Assembly: GCA_035449045.1 (NCBI GenBank)
Contig: DAOTKC010000023.1
Span: 1 to 24,278, forward strand
DNA: 24,278 nt
DNA from: DAOTKC01 sp035449045
GTDB taxonomy: Bacteria > Bacillota > Clostridia > Christensenellales > CAG-917
Direction: 5' to 3'
A program made the translations under genes and the position numbers. Below the pieces are notes generated by a model. That model did not search any database. It was not told where the DNA came from and saw only the letters and a list, made by a program, of their open reading frames with translations. Positions 1 through 6,168 of the stretch are shown here, piece after piece. Positions within the stretch are counted from its first letter, which is position 1. Every line of letters starts with the position of its first letter.

Positions 1-488
1 GCGCGGAGCAGCCCAAGGTCAAAATTACCGCCGTCACTTTCGGCAAGGTAACCGACTACGGCATCGACGACGAGAATAATATGGGCGCGGCGATGGCTCC
101 CGCCGCGGCAAGCACGCTTATAGCTCACTTTAAAGAGCTGGACCGTTCGCCTGCCTACTACGACGCCATCTGGACGGGCGACCTCGGCAAATTCGGCGCG
201 GGGCTTTTGAACTATATCATGTCCAGCGACAATTTGCCGCTGTCCGACACTCATCACGACGCCGGCGCCGAATATTACCGCGCCAACCAGCATCCCGTTC
301 AGGGCGGCTCGGGCGCGGGGTGTTCCAGCACCGTGTTCAACAGCTACCTCATCGATAAATTAAGAAAAAGAGAGATAAAGCGGCTGCTTTTATGCCCTAC
401 GGGAGCGCTGCTCAGCAAGTATACACCCCTTCAGGGCGCCACCGTTCCCGCAATCGCGCACGCCGTGGCAATCGAGGCGGAGGACTGA
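1..488 (+). CDS. spoVAD: Stage V sporulation protein AD (3' part)
   Basis: This is the C-terminal part of SpoVAD. The reading frame is open from base 3 and the 5' end lies outside the window. SpoVAD is a thiolase/FabH-fold protein that binds Ca-dipicolinic acid and works with the other SpoVA proteins to move it into the forespore and release it at germination. Visible family features are the NNMGAAMAPAA segment, the SDTHHDAG segment, a GGSGAGCSST turn, and the closing LCPTGALLS and IAHAVAIE stretches. The stop is followed 1 nt later by the spoVAE start, and a GGAGG site for spoVAE lies inside this gene, so the two are co-translated. The family assignment is firm; the missing N-terminus cannot be judged. 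Confidence 0.95.
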   Translation, partial: AEQPKVKITAVTFGKVTDYGIDDENNMGAAMAPAAASTLIAHFKELDRSPAYYDAIWTGDLGKFGAGLLNYIMSSDNLPLSDTHHDAGAEYYRANQHPVQGGSGAGCSSTVFNSYLIDKLRKREIKRLLLCPTGALLSKYTPLQGATVPAIAHAVAIEAED

Positions 489-489
489 T

Positions 490-861
490 ATGGATATACT
501 TTTGACTTATGTTCGAGTTTTTTTGGTTGGCGGCATCGTCTGTCTTCTCGGGCAAATTCTTATTAACAAAACCGAAATGACTTCGGCGCGGATACTCGTT
601 ACCTTCCTCCTTTTAGGGCTTGCGCTCGAGGTTATCGGCGTCTTTAAATATCTGGAGGAGTTCGGAAAAACCGGCGTGACGGTGCCCATCATGGGTTTCG
701 GCAGCGCGCTTGCCAAAGGTGCCATGAAGGGCGCCAAAGCGGACGGTATTTTAGGCGCAATTAAAGGCGGCATGGAAGCGGTGGCGGCAGGCTTGACCGC
801 GTCTATCTTTTTCGGCTTCTTATTCGCGCTGATATTCAAAGCCAAAACAAAGAAATATTAA
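490..861 (+). CDS. spoVAE: Stage V sporulation protein AE
   Basis: This is a 123-residue integral membrane protein of the SpoVA channel complex, which transports dipicolinic acid across the inner spore membrane. Hydrophobic segments lie at about residues 3-25, 33-52 and 98-117. The conserved TVPIMGFGSALAKG segment (about 64-77) and the closing GLTASIFFGF segment are typical of the SpoVAE (AEb) family, and the length matches it. The start has GGAGG at 479-483, 6 nt upstream, overlapping the end of spoVAD. The gene ends just before a strong hairpin terminator, so it is the last gene of its operon in this window. Family knowledge implies forespore (sigma G) control, but that promoter would lie outside the window. 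Confidence 0.95.
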   Translation: MDILLTYVRVFLVGGIVCLLGQILINKTEMTSARILVTFLLLGLALEVIGVFKYLEEFGKTGVTVPIMGFGSALAKGAMKGAKADGILGAIKGGMEAVAAGLTASIFFGFLFALIFKAKTKKY

Positions 862-883
862 GATATTAGTAGCAAAAAAAATT

Positions 884-906
884 AAACCCGCCGACGGCGG
901 GTTTTT
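884..906. terminator. Bidirectional intrinsic terminator between spoVAE and yunB
   Basis: A 9-bp perfect stem (884-892 with 896-904, GC-rich core CCCGCC/GGCGGG) closes a 3-nt loop. On the plus strand it runs into TTTTT. On the minus strand the stem is followed by AA and a run of eight T. It therefore suits both converging genes, spoVAE (+) and yunB (-). Confidence 0.9.
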
Positions 907-920
907 ATATTTAAATTATC

Positions 921-1562
921 TTAAGGCACAAGATTTAACCTGCCTAAGGATAGATAGGTGTCGGGAATTTCGCCGATAAGCAAGTTTTCGCAAATCAGCA
1001 CCTCCGATATCACAGTCGTTTGGATGTCGTAAATTGAGGAAACAGAATATATTTCCGCCTTGACCGTTATATAAATTTTGTGGAGTGTTTGATTGATGCC
1101 CGCCGAGGCGAACTCGGAGATAAAATCGCAGTTTGCCGAGCCTATCGGCGTGAATTTAATCTCGATGTCGGGCCCGAATCCCATTAAAAATGAAAATCCC
1201 GTGAATGTTCCCGAGGCTATATGCACCGACTGCTCGCCCATATCCTCGAGGTTGGCTTGCGTGATGTTGGCGATTTCGTTGGCGATTCTGTTGATGTTGG
1301 GCGAATTCGCCTGGACCATAGTGATTTTGTTGCCTTCCTTGACGACGGTGAACATATCGTCATAGTCGATGTCGCGCGTTATCACAATGCTTATAGCGTT
1401 GATTATGGCGTTGGTGCCAAGCGCATACATCTCGGCTTCGCAGTTGCCGACAATGGTCGGCTTGACGTTGTTCCGCATAAAGAGCCCGAACAGCGAAAGC
1501 GCCGAAATAACGATAATGACCGCCGCCGCAATCTTAATTATTTTCTTCTTTTTGTTGTCCAT
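921..1562 (-). CDS. yunB: Sporulation protein YunB
   Basis: This is a 213-residue protein of the YunB family, which is needed for normal sporulation in Bacillus subtilis. It has a short basic N-terminus (KKKK at 4-7), one membrane helix at about 8-29, and then an extracytoplasmic domain. Conserved family segments are the YALGTNAI region near 46, DYDDMFTVV at 66-74, GPDIEIKF and PIGSANCDF at about 130-147, SAGINQTLHKIY at 153-164 and GEIPDTYLSL at 197-206. The length is close to other members. There is no clear Shine-Dalgarno sequence before the ATG. The gene converges on spoVAE and shares its terminator. A role in the mother cell follows from the family, not from this sequence. Confidence 0.93.
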   Translation of the reverse strand: MDNKKKKIIKIAAAVIIVISALSLFGLFMRNNVKPTIVGNCEAEMYALGTNAIINAISIVITRDIDYDDMFTVVKEGNKITMVQANSPNINRIANEIANITQANLEDMGEQSVHIASGTFTGFSFLMGFGPDIEIKFTPIGSANCDFISEFASAGINQTLHKIYITVKAEIYSVSSIYDIQTTVISEVLICENLLIGEIPDTYLSLGRLNLVP

Positions 1563-1620
1563 ATCATTTAAAAATATGCCAAAATCCGCCTAAAGTTGAT
1601 AGCAAAATCAATATATCGCG

Positions 1621-1740
1621 CGGCGGGGTGGCTTCACCGAATAAACGGCTTCGCCGAATGAATAACTAATAACTAATAATTAATAACGGCGGTAGCGGCG
1701 CAAAGCGTCGAACGAAACGGCTACGCCGAACGAAAAACTA
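1621..1740 (+). repeat. Intergenic GC-hairpin / AT-rich 7-mer repeat, copy A
   Basis: This stretch between yunB and the PadR-type gene alternates short self-complementary GC motifs (CGGCTTCGCCG near 1647-1657, CGGCTACGCCG near 1718-1728) with an AT-rich tract built from 7-nt units ACTAATA, ACTAATA, ATTAATA and ending in ACGGCGG. A related block lies at 3661-3776 in the opposite orientation. Small non-coding repeats of this kind are usually dispersed between genes in a genome. No open reading frame is supported here. Confidence 0.75.
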
Positions 1741-1751
1741 AAATTGAAGGA

Positions 1752-1799
1752 CTAAAAAAAGAAAAGCTCGAATCTTCTGTTCGAGCCTAAGTTCTTAGG
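1752..1799 (-). terminator. Intrinsic terminator of the PadR-type gene
   Basis: On the minus strand, after the PadR stop codon, a small hairpin (CCTAAG/CTTAGG, 1786-1799) is followed directly by a second hairpin (7-bp stem, 1766-1772 with 1780-1786). The second runs into TTTTCTTTTTTT. The strong T tract and position about 45 nt downstream of the gene support termination of that transcript. Confidence 0.85.
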
Positions 1800-1829
1800 T
1801 TTAGTTTCAAAAATTTTATCGAAATGCGC

Positions 1830-3524
1830 TTAACTTATGTTATAACGCTTGGATTTAAAGAGCAGGAAATAGACTACCGAGGCAAGCGGAATGTTTGAAA
1901 GAAGCGTTATCGGCAAAATGATGGGAAGGACCATGGTAGAATAGTCGCTTCTGTCGGCCTTAAAAACGAAAACTCCCAAGAGCGCCGCTACGACCGAGAG
2001 CTCGATGAAAATCATGAACCGATATAAAAACGAAAGCCTGAAATCGTATTCGGCGCGCTTTCTTTTAAGCGGGTTAATGAAGCGTATGGCTAGGGCTATC
2101 GCGTAAATTAAAAGCGAGCCGCACATCACGCCGACATAGACCATTTGATTTATCGAAGCGGGGGAGAATATCCAAAACAGCGCCGTTTCCAAAATCATGA
2201 CAATTGTTATGACGAGCGCGGCCGCCGAAGATATTTTGTTGGCGTAGAGATAATTTTTGCTGTAAAACTCCGCCGATTGCGCCTTAATGTAGGGGCGCAT
2301 CTTATATCCCGCCGCAAACAGGCGGTTTTTAAGGCCGCTTATCGACTTCTCGCTCTTTTGGGCAGGCTCGGCCTTAATCTGCGGCTCCTCTTCGCGCGTT
2401 TCTTCGGCAAGCGCAAGCAGGCCTTGGAAATAGCATTGATATTCGTCGCCCTCGAAGCTGTATTCGGGCGCGTAGGCCTCGCTTTCGGCCTGCTTTTCGG
2501 CCGCTGCCGCTTCCGTCCTTTCGGGAACGCCGACGCCGATATAGACAACGCGCTCCTTTTCTACTTCCTTTATAACCTCAACTTCCCTTATTATTTCGAC
2601 GGGAACTTCCTTGATTTTCTCGACTTGTATTTCACGGAGCGTTTCAATCGGCTTCTCGGTCTCGATTTCCTTTGTGAGCTCGATTTCGCGGACAATTTCC
2701 ACCGGTCTGTCGACGACGACTTCAACCGATTTAAAAACTTCTACGGGCTTTTCGATCTCGACCGTCCGCTCGACTAAGACTTCTTGATAGACCGGATAGG
2801 GGACTTCCTTTATGACTTCTATCTCGCGCAGCGTTTCTATCGGCTTTTCGGTTTCAACTTGCTTTATGATTTCGATTTCCTTAATAGTCTCAACGGGCAC
2901 TTCGCGCTCGCGAATAACTTCGACGGGAACCTCTTTAACAACCTCTCTTACAATTTCAACGGGAACTTCTCTTACGACTTCCTTAATGATTTCGACGGGA
3001 ACCTCGCGAATGACCTCGACTTCTTTGATTACTTCAACGGGAACTTCCTTGATTACCTCGACTTCGCGCACCTCGGCGGGCGCTTCGGACGCGGACTCGG
3101 CCTTGTCGTCGTCGGAGCCGCGCTTGGTGAGCGGCCTTAAGCTCTCGATATCGAACGGGGCGGGCGAGGAGAAATCAAATTCTTCGTCGGTGACGAGCTT
3201 GTCGATTATGGTGCGGGCGTAGACATATTCGTTCTTCATCCGCTCGTAAAAGTCGCGCCCCAGTTCGGTCAGGCGGTAGTATCTTCTTCTTCCGCCGCCG
3301 GTATCGTCGGGTTCACCCAAATAAGATTCAATCAGGCCTTGCTTTTCCAGCCTCTTTAAGTTGTTATAGAGCGTGGGCTGCTTGATTATGTATTTTCCCT
3401 CGCTCTTGACCTCGATTTCCTTCAAAATATCATAACCGTAACGCTCGCCGCCATCGAGCGAACCTAAAATTATGGTTATCATATTACCGCGGATGATATC
3501 GCTGTTTACCGAGGGAGTCTCCAT
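1830..3524 (-). CDS. PadR-family regulator fused to E/K/V repeat rod and four membrane helices
   Basis: This is a 564-residue protein of unusual architecture. Residues about 8-110 form a PadR-type winged helix (IIRGNMITIIL, RYGYDILKEI, the recognition part IKQPTLYNNLKRLEKQGLI, then the wing GGGRRRYYRLTELG). An acidic linker (111-150) leads into a rod of about 177 residues (151-327) made of variants of EVPVEVIKEV, including two identical copies of ETEKPIETLREI (224-235 and 288-299). A second linker (328-430) has a Tyr-rich patch (YSFEGDEYQCYFQG). Four hydrophobic helices follow at about 431-455, 463-483, 503-521 and 531-557. PadR proteins are normally soluble, of about 100-200 residues. The start has GGAG 5 nt upstream. 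A strong promoter and a palindrome precede the gene. I infer a membrane-tethered transcription factor; target genes and signal are unknown. Confidence 0.85.
   Translation of the reverse strand: METPSVNSDIIRGNMITIILGSLDGGERYGYDILKEIEVKSEGKYIIKQPTLYNNLKRLEKQGLIESYLGEPDDTGGGRRRYYRLTELGRDFYERMKNEYVYARTIIDKLVTDEEFDFSSPAPFDIESLRPLTKRGSDDDKAESASEAPAEVREVEVIKEVPVEVIKEVEVIREVPVEIIKEVVREVPVEIVREVVKEVPVEVIREREVPVETIKEIEIIKQVETEKPIETLREIEVIKEVPYPVYQEVLVERTVEIEKPVEVFKSVEVVVDRPVEIVREIELTKEIETEKPIETLREIQVEKIKEVPVEIIREVEVIKEVEKERVVYIGVGVPERTEAAAAEKQAESEAYAPEYSFEGDEYQCYFQGLLALAEETREEEPQIKAEPAQKSEKSISGLKNRLFAAGYKMRPYIKAQSAEFYSKNYLYANKISSAAALVITIVMILETALFWIFSPASINQMVYVGVMCGSLLIYAIALAIRFINPLKRKRAEYDFRLSFLYRFMIFIELSVVAALLGVFVFKADRSDYSTMVLPIILPITLLSNIPLASVVYFLLFKSKRYNIS
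2544..3074 (-). repeat. Coding repeat tract (EVPVEVIKEV-type) inside the PadR fusion
   Basis: This encodes residues 151-327. The unit alternates hydrophobic V/I with E and K/R, with a proline every 10-12 residues in the N-terminal half, and a longer unit of 64 residues is duplicated (ETEKPIETLREI recurs 192 nt apart). The duplicated DNA differs at several synonymous positions, so the duplication is not very recent and the protein pattern has been kept. The reverse strand is also open here, an effect of the repetitive composition and not evidence of genes. Confidence 0.85.
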
Positions 3525-3546
3525 TAACGCTCCAAATTTTTTTGAC

Positions 3547-3575
3547 TGACCGCTTGAATACCATTCAAGCGGTCA
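3547..3575. promoter_or_regulatory. Palindrome at the PadR promoter, candidate operator
   Basis: Two perfect 13-bp arms (TGACCGCTTGAAT and ATTCAAGCGGTCA) are separated by 3 bp. The site lies 23-51 nt upstream of the PadR-type start codon and begins about 3 nt after the predicted transcription start. It is not followed by a T tract on either strand, so it is not a simple terminator. PadR proteins commonly bind dyad sites and repress their own gene; binding here is inference. Confidence 0.65.
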
Positions 3576-3584
3576 CATAAACTT

Positions 3585-3614
3585 ATTCTAAATCCACTAC
3601 TCTACAAATGTCAA
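3585..3614 (-). promoter_or_regulatory. Sigma-A-type promoter of the PadR-type gene
   Basis: The -35 box is TTGACA (3609-3614), a consensus match. An 18-nt spacer leads to TAGAAT (3585-3590), one mismatch from consensus. The expected transcription start is near 3578, right at the edge of the palindrome 3547-3575. Confidence 0.7.
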
Positions 3615-3660
3615 CATTTTAGAATACTATTTTTCAAAATTCGCCAATTTTATATCGTTG

Positions 3661-3776
3661 TTCGTTTTTCGTTTTTCATTCGGCGAAGCCGCCACCACCG
3701 TTATTAATTATTAATTATTAATTCGGCGTCAGCCGCCACCGCCGTTATACATTTTTCGTTCGGCGTTTTCGTTCGA
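3661..3776 (-). repeat. Intergenic GC-hairpin / AT-rich 7-mer repeat, copy B (inverted)
   Basis: Read on the minus strand, this block holds GC motifs (CGGCTTCGCCG, GGCGGTGGCGGC), an AT tract of TTAATA, ATTAATA, ATTAATA ending in ACGGTGG, and a tail of 7-nt units GAAAAAC, GAAAAAC, GAACAAC. It matches copy A (1621-1740), which lies in the opposite orientation, with one 7-nt unit fewer in the AT tract. It sits between the PadR promoter region and the recombinase stop codon, and no gene is seen in it. Confidence 0.75.
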
Positions 3777-3779
3777 CAG

Positions 3780-4847
3780 CTATTTCTTATCGTTTTTTTC
3801 GGAGTCTTCACGCAGTGTCACTTTATCGGCTGCTGCCTTACGAATATCCTCCGACATCGCGGCGTAGTGCTTTTTGGTAGTGTTGACGTCTTTGTGCCCC
3901 AAAACCTCGGCGACTATGTAAATATCCTGCGTGGCGCGGTATAGATTTGTGCCATATGTGCTCCGAAGTTTGTGCGGCGAAATATTTTTAAGCGGAGCCG
4001 CCGTCTTGCCGTATTTTTTGACGAGGTTTTGAACGGCACGCACGCCGATTCGCTGGTTTTGAAGCGATAAAAAGAGCGATTTTTCATCGGGAGAGAGGTT
4101 TTTATTTTTTTCGCGTTCCTCAATATATGAAATAAGTGCGGCCGCGACTTCCTCGGAGAAGTATAAAATGACGCGGTTGCCGCCTTTTCTGGTCACGGTA
4201 AAACTATTATTTGAAAAATCAAAATCGGGCACGTTGAGCCCGACAAGCTCGCTCACCCTTATGCCGGTGCCGAGAAGAAGTGTTAAAATGGCGGCGTCGC
4301 GTTTTGCAGTTTTGCGATTGTAGGCATTTTGGCGCGGCGTCAGCAGTTTTCCCGTTTCGGCGTTTTCGATTATGCCGGAAATTTCTTCGCCTTCCAGGCG
4401 GATTATTTCTTTTTCGCGAATCTTGGGCTGGTTTACCTTGGCGGCGACGTTTGCCGTCAGCAGATTTTTATTGAAGAAATATTTAAAAAAGGCGCGGACG
4501 GTGGAGAGCTTGCGCGCCTTGCCGCGGTCGCCGTTTGTTCTGCAGCGGCCCCCAACTGTATAGGAGTTGAGATAGGACAAAAACTGCTCGAGGTGTTCGG
4601 GCGTCACTTTATCCATGTCGCGTATGCAGAAATCGGAGGGCAAAATGCCCGAAAAATATCTGGTTTCATGGGCTAAAAAGTGAAAGAACAGCCTTAAATC
4701 CAAGGCATAATTGAGCCTTGTCAAAACGGTGGTCGAGGATTCGATGCCGGTAAAAAACTGGCCGCAAAACTCGGGAAGCTCCTTTATGACAGCACGAAGC
4801 TTTTCGATGTTTTCGATATCGCGGGTTTTATAGTAGTTTGTCGACAT
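3780..4847 (-). CDS. Tyrosine recombinase (XerC/XerD-type phage integrase family)
   Basis: This is a 355-residue site-specific recombinase. An N-terminal SAM-like core-binding domain (about 15-135) precedes the catalytic domain (about 150-345). The full catalytic set is visible: R197 (GTGIRVSEL), K221 (TRKGGN), H292 and R295 (SPHKLRSTYG), H318 (LGHKDVNTT) and nucleophile Y328 (HYAAM). It is somewhat longer than the usual 300-residue Xer proteins, with an insert near 162-180 and a Lys-rich tail. No phage genes surround it. It could be a host Xer protein or a recombinase for a local element; the inverted repeats beyond its 3' end are a possible substrate, but no att or dif core was recognised. 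No Shine-Dalgarno sequence is present, and a TATAAT box lies only 6 nt before the ATG. Confidence 0.92.
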   Translation of the reverse strand: MSTNYYKTRDIENIEKLRAVIKELPEFCGQFFTGIESSTTVLTRLNYALDLRLFFHFLAHETRYFSGILPSDFCIRDMDKVTPEHLEQFLSYLNSYTVGGRCRTNGDRGKARKLSTVRAFFKYFFNKNLLTANVAAKVNQPKIREKEIIRLEGEEISGIIENAETGKLLTPRQNAYNRKTAKRDAAILTLLLGTGIRVSELVGLNVPDFDFSNNSFTVTRKGGNRVILYFSEEVAAALISYIEEREKNKNLSPDEKSLFLSLQNQRIGVRAVQNLVKKYGKTAAPLKNISPHKLRSTYGTNLYRATQDIYIVAEVLGHKDVNTTKKHYAAMSEDIRKAAADKVTLREDSEKNDKK

Positions 4848-4853
4848 ACTTTA

Positions 4854-4882
4854 ATTATATCACCCGCGGCGCGGTCGCGCAA
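4854..4882 (-). promoter_or_regulatory. Promoter of the tyrosine recombinase, suggests a leaderless mRNA
   Basis: TTGCGC (4877-4882), a 17-nt spacer and a perfect TATAAT (4854-4859) lie upstream on the minus strand. Only 6 nt separate the -10 box from the ATG, so transcription would begin at or next to the start codon. This fits the absence of a ribosome binding site. Confidence 0.6.
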
Positions 4883-4939
4883 TATTTAGTTTGCAATCAT
4901 ACTTACTTAACTATATTTGGATATAATCAATCTATATTG

Positions 4940-4968
4940 TTGATTTTTAAGCCTATCTGTGCTATAAA
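4940..4968 (+). promoter_or_regulatory. Promoter of pheS-pheT-mutS2
   Basis: TTGATT (4940-4945), a 17-nt spacer and TATAAA (4963-4968) precede pheS by about 100 nt. The leader of about 90 nt contains no recognisable T-box sequence or strong terminator hairpin. Confidence 0.5.
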
Positions 4969-5065
4969 TATTGGTATATTCAAAACGCTTTCAGCGGTGA
5001 AATGATAACCGTATTAAAAAATATAGTTGGTGGTTTTACTGCTTGCAAAAGCGTTTGGAGGGTTT

Positions 5066-6079
5066 ATGACGATTGAAACTGTGCTTGAACTTTTTAAAAA
5101 CGAAATAAAAAGCGCGCGCGGCTTAAAAGGCCTGTCGGCGCTTCGCGTCCGCTTCCTCGGCAAAAACGGCTTGTTTACCGATTTGATGAAAGGGCTCGCC
5201 AAGGTCGCAAAAGAAGATAAGCCAGCATTCGGCAAGCTTTTGAACGAGGCGCGCGTTAAAATCGAGGAAGAGATTTCTGCGCTCGAGGCCGCCGCCAAGC
5301 AGGCCGAAATAGAGAGAAAAATCAAGGAAGAAAGAATAGACGTCACCCTTCCGGGAAAAGGCGTTGAGCAGGGCTCGCTTCATCCCTTGACCTTAGTCAG
5401 GCGCGAGGTGGTGGAGATTTTAACCGGCCTCGGGTTCGAAGTCGCCGAAGGCCCCGAAGTCGAGCTTGACCTCTATAATTTCCAGCTTTTGAACGTGCCC
5501 AAAGACCATCCCGCACGCGATATGCAGGACACCTTCTATATTACCGACGACATTCTTTTGAGAACTCACACCTCGCCGATGCAGGCGCGCGTCATGACGA
5601 CAAAAAAGCCGCCCATCCGCATTATTGTGCCGGGCAGGGTATACCGCGTCGACGACGACGCCAGCCACAGCCCGATGTTCAGTCAAATCGAGGGCCTCGC
5701 CGTCGACAGCCACATCACGCTCTGCGACTTAAAGGGCACGTTGGAAGCGTTTTTAAAGCAGCTCTTCACAAAGAGCACCAAGGTGCGCTTCCGCCCCTCG
5801 TTTTTCCCTTTTACCGAGCCCAGCGTCGAGGTTGACTGCAGTTGTCCGCTCTGCGGCGGCAGTGGTTGCAGAATCTGCAAAGGCACCGGCTGGATAGAAA
5901 TTTTGGGCGCCGGAGTGGTCAATCCCAAGGTGCTCGACGCTTGCGGAATCGACAGCAAGGAAAATTCGGGTTTCGCTTTCGGCATAGGGCCGGAGCGCAT
6001 CTCTATGATAAAATACGGCATTCCCGACATTCGGTTGCTGTTTGAAAACGACGTTAGATTTCTTAAAGCATTCCGCTGA
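5066..6079 (+). CDS. pheS: Phenylalanine-tRNA ligase alpha subunit
   Basis: This is the catalytic subunit of the cytoplasmic alpha2-beta2 phenylalanyl-tRNA synthetase, which charges tRNA-Phe with phenylalanine using ATP. The product has 337 residues, the usual size. An N-terminal coiled-coil tRNA-binding arm (about 1-85) precedes the class II core, which shows HPARDMQD (148-155), LRTHTSPMQARVM, the RPSFFPFTEPSVEVD motif, a cysteine cluster (C258, C260, C263, C268, C271) followed by GTGWIEILGAG, and motif 3 GFAFGIGPERI (302-312). I chose the ATG at 5066 because GGAGGG lies at 5057-5062 and the family starts at this point; an upstream in-frame ATG at 5027 would add 13 residues not seen in homologues. 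pheT follows after 89 nt. Confidence 0.96.
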   Translation: MTIETVLELFKNEIKSARGLKGLSALRVRFLGKNGLFTDLMKGLAKVAKEDKPAFGKLLNEARVKIEEEISALEAAAKQAEIERKIKEERIDVTLPGKGVEQGSLHPLTLVRREVVEILTGLGFEVAEGPEVELDLYNFQLLNVPKDHPARDMQDTFYITDDILLRTHTSPMQARVMTTKKPPIRIIVPGRVYRVDDDASHSPMFSQIEGLAVDSHITLCDLKGTLEAFLKQLFTKSTKVRFRPSFFPFTEPSVEVDCSCPLCGGSGCRICKGTGWIEILGAGVVNPKVLDACGIDSKENSGFAFGIGPERISMIKYGIPDIRLLFENDVRFLKAFR

Positions 6080-6168
6080 AAAGCAAGTTGATTATAGCGA
6101 CTAAAACTAAAACAAAAAATTTATTTAGACTTTTTTAATGCGTTTTGCGCATAAAAAGCGGGGCATAT

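Noticed and set aside
1563..1620. Sigma E promoter before yunB
   Set aside because: A CATATTTT-like -10 is present, but no fitting -35 box is found at the right distance.
2544..3074. CRISPR-like or tandem DNA repeat array
   Set aside because: The repetition is at the protein level, with units of varying length and many synonymous changes. There are no conserved DNA repeats with unique spacers.
2145..3222. Long open frames on the plus strand opposite the PadR fusion
   Set aside because: They arise from the reverse complement of the repetitive E/K/V coding tract, have low-complexity products (rich in F, N, D or S, T) and no ribosome binding signals.
4880..5000. dif or att site next to the recombinase
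   Set aside because: Only AT-rich short palindromes (TATAT/ATATA) are visible; nothing matches the 28-bp two-arm layout of a dif site.
4976..5065. T-box riboswitch in the pheS leader
   Set aside because: The leader is only about 90 nt, and no T-box sequence or terminator/antiterminator pair is visible.
5027..5065. Upstream ATG as the pheS start
   Set aside because: It adds a hydrophobic 13-residue extension not seen in the family, while GGAGGG lies just before the ATG at 5066.
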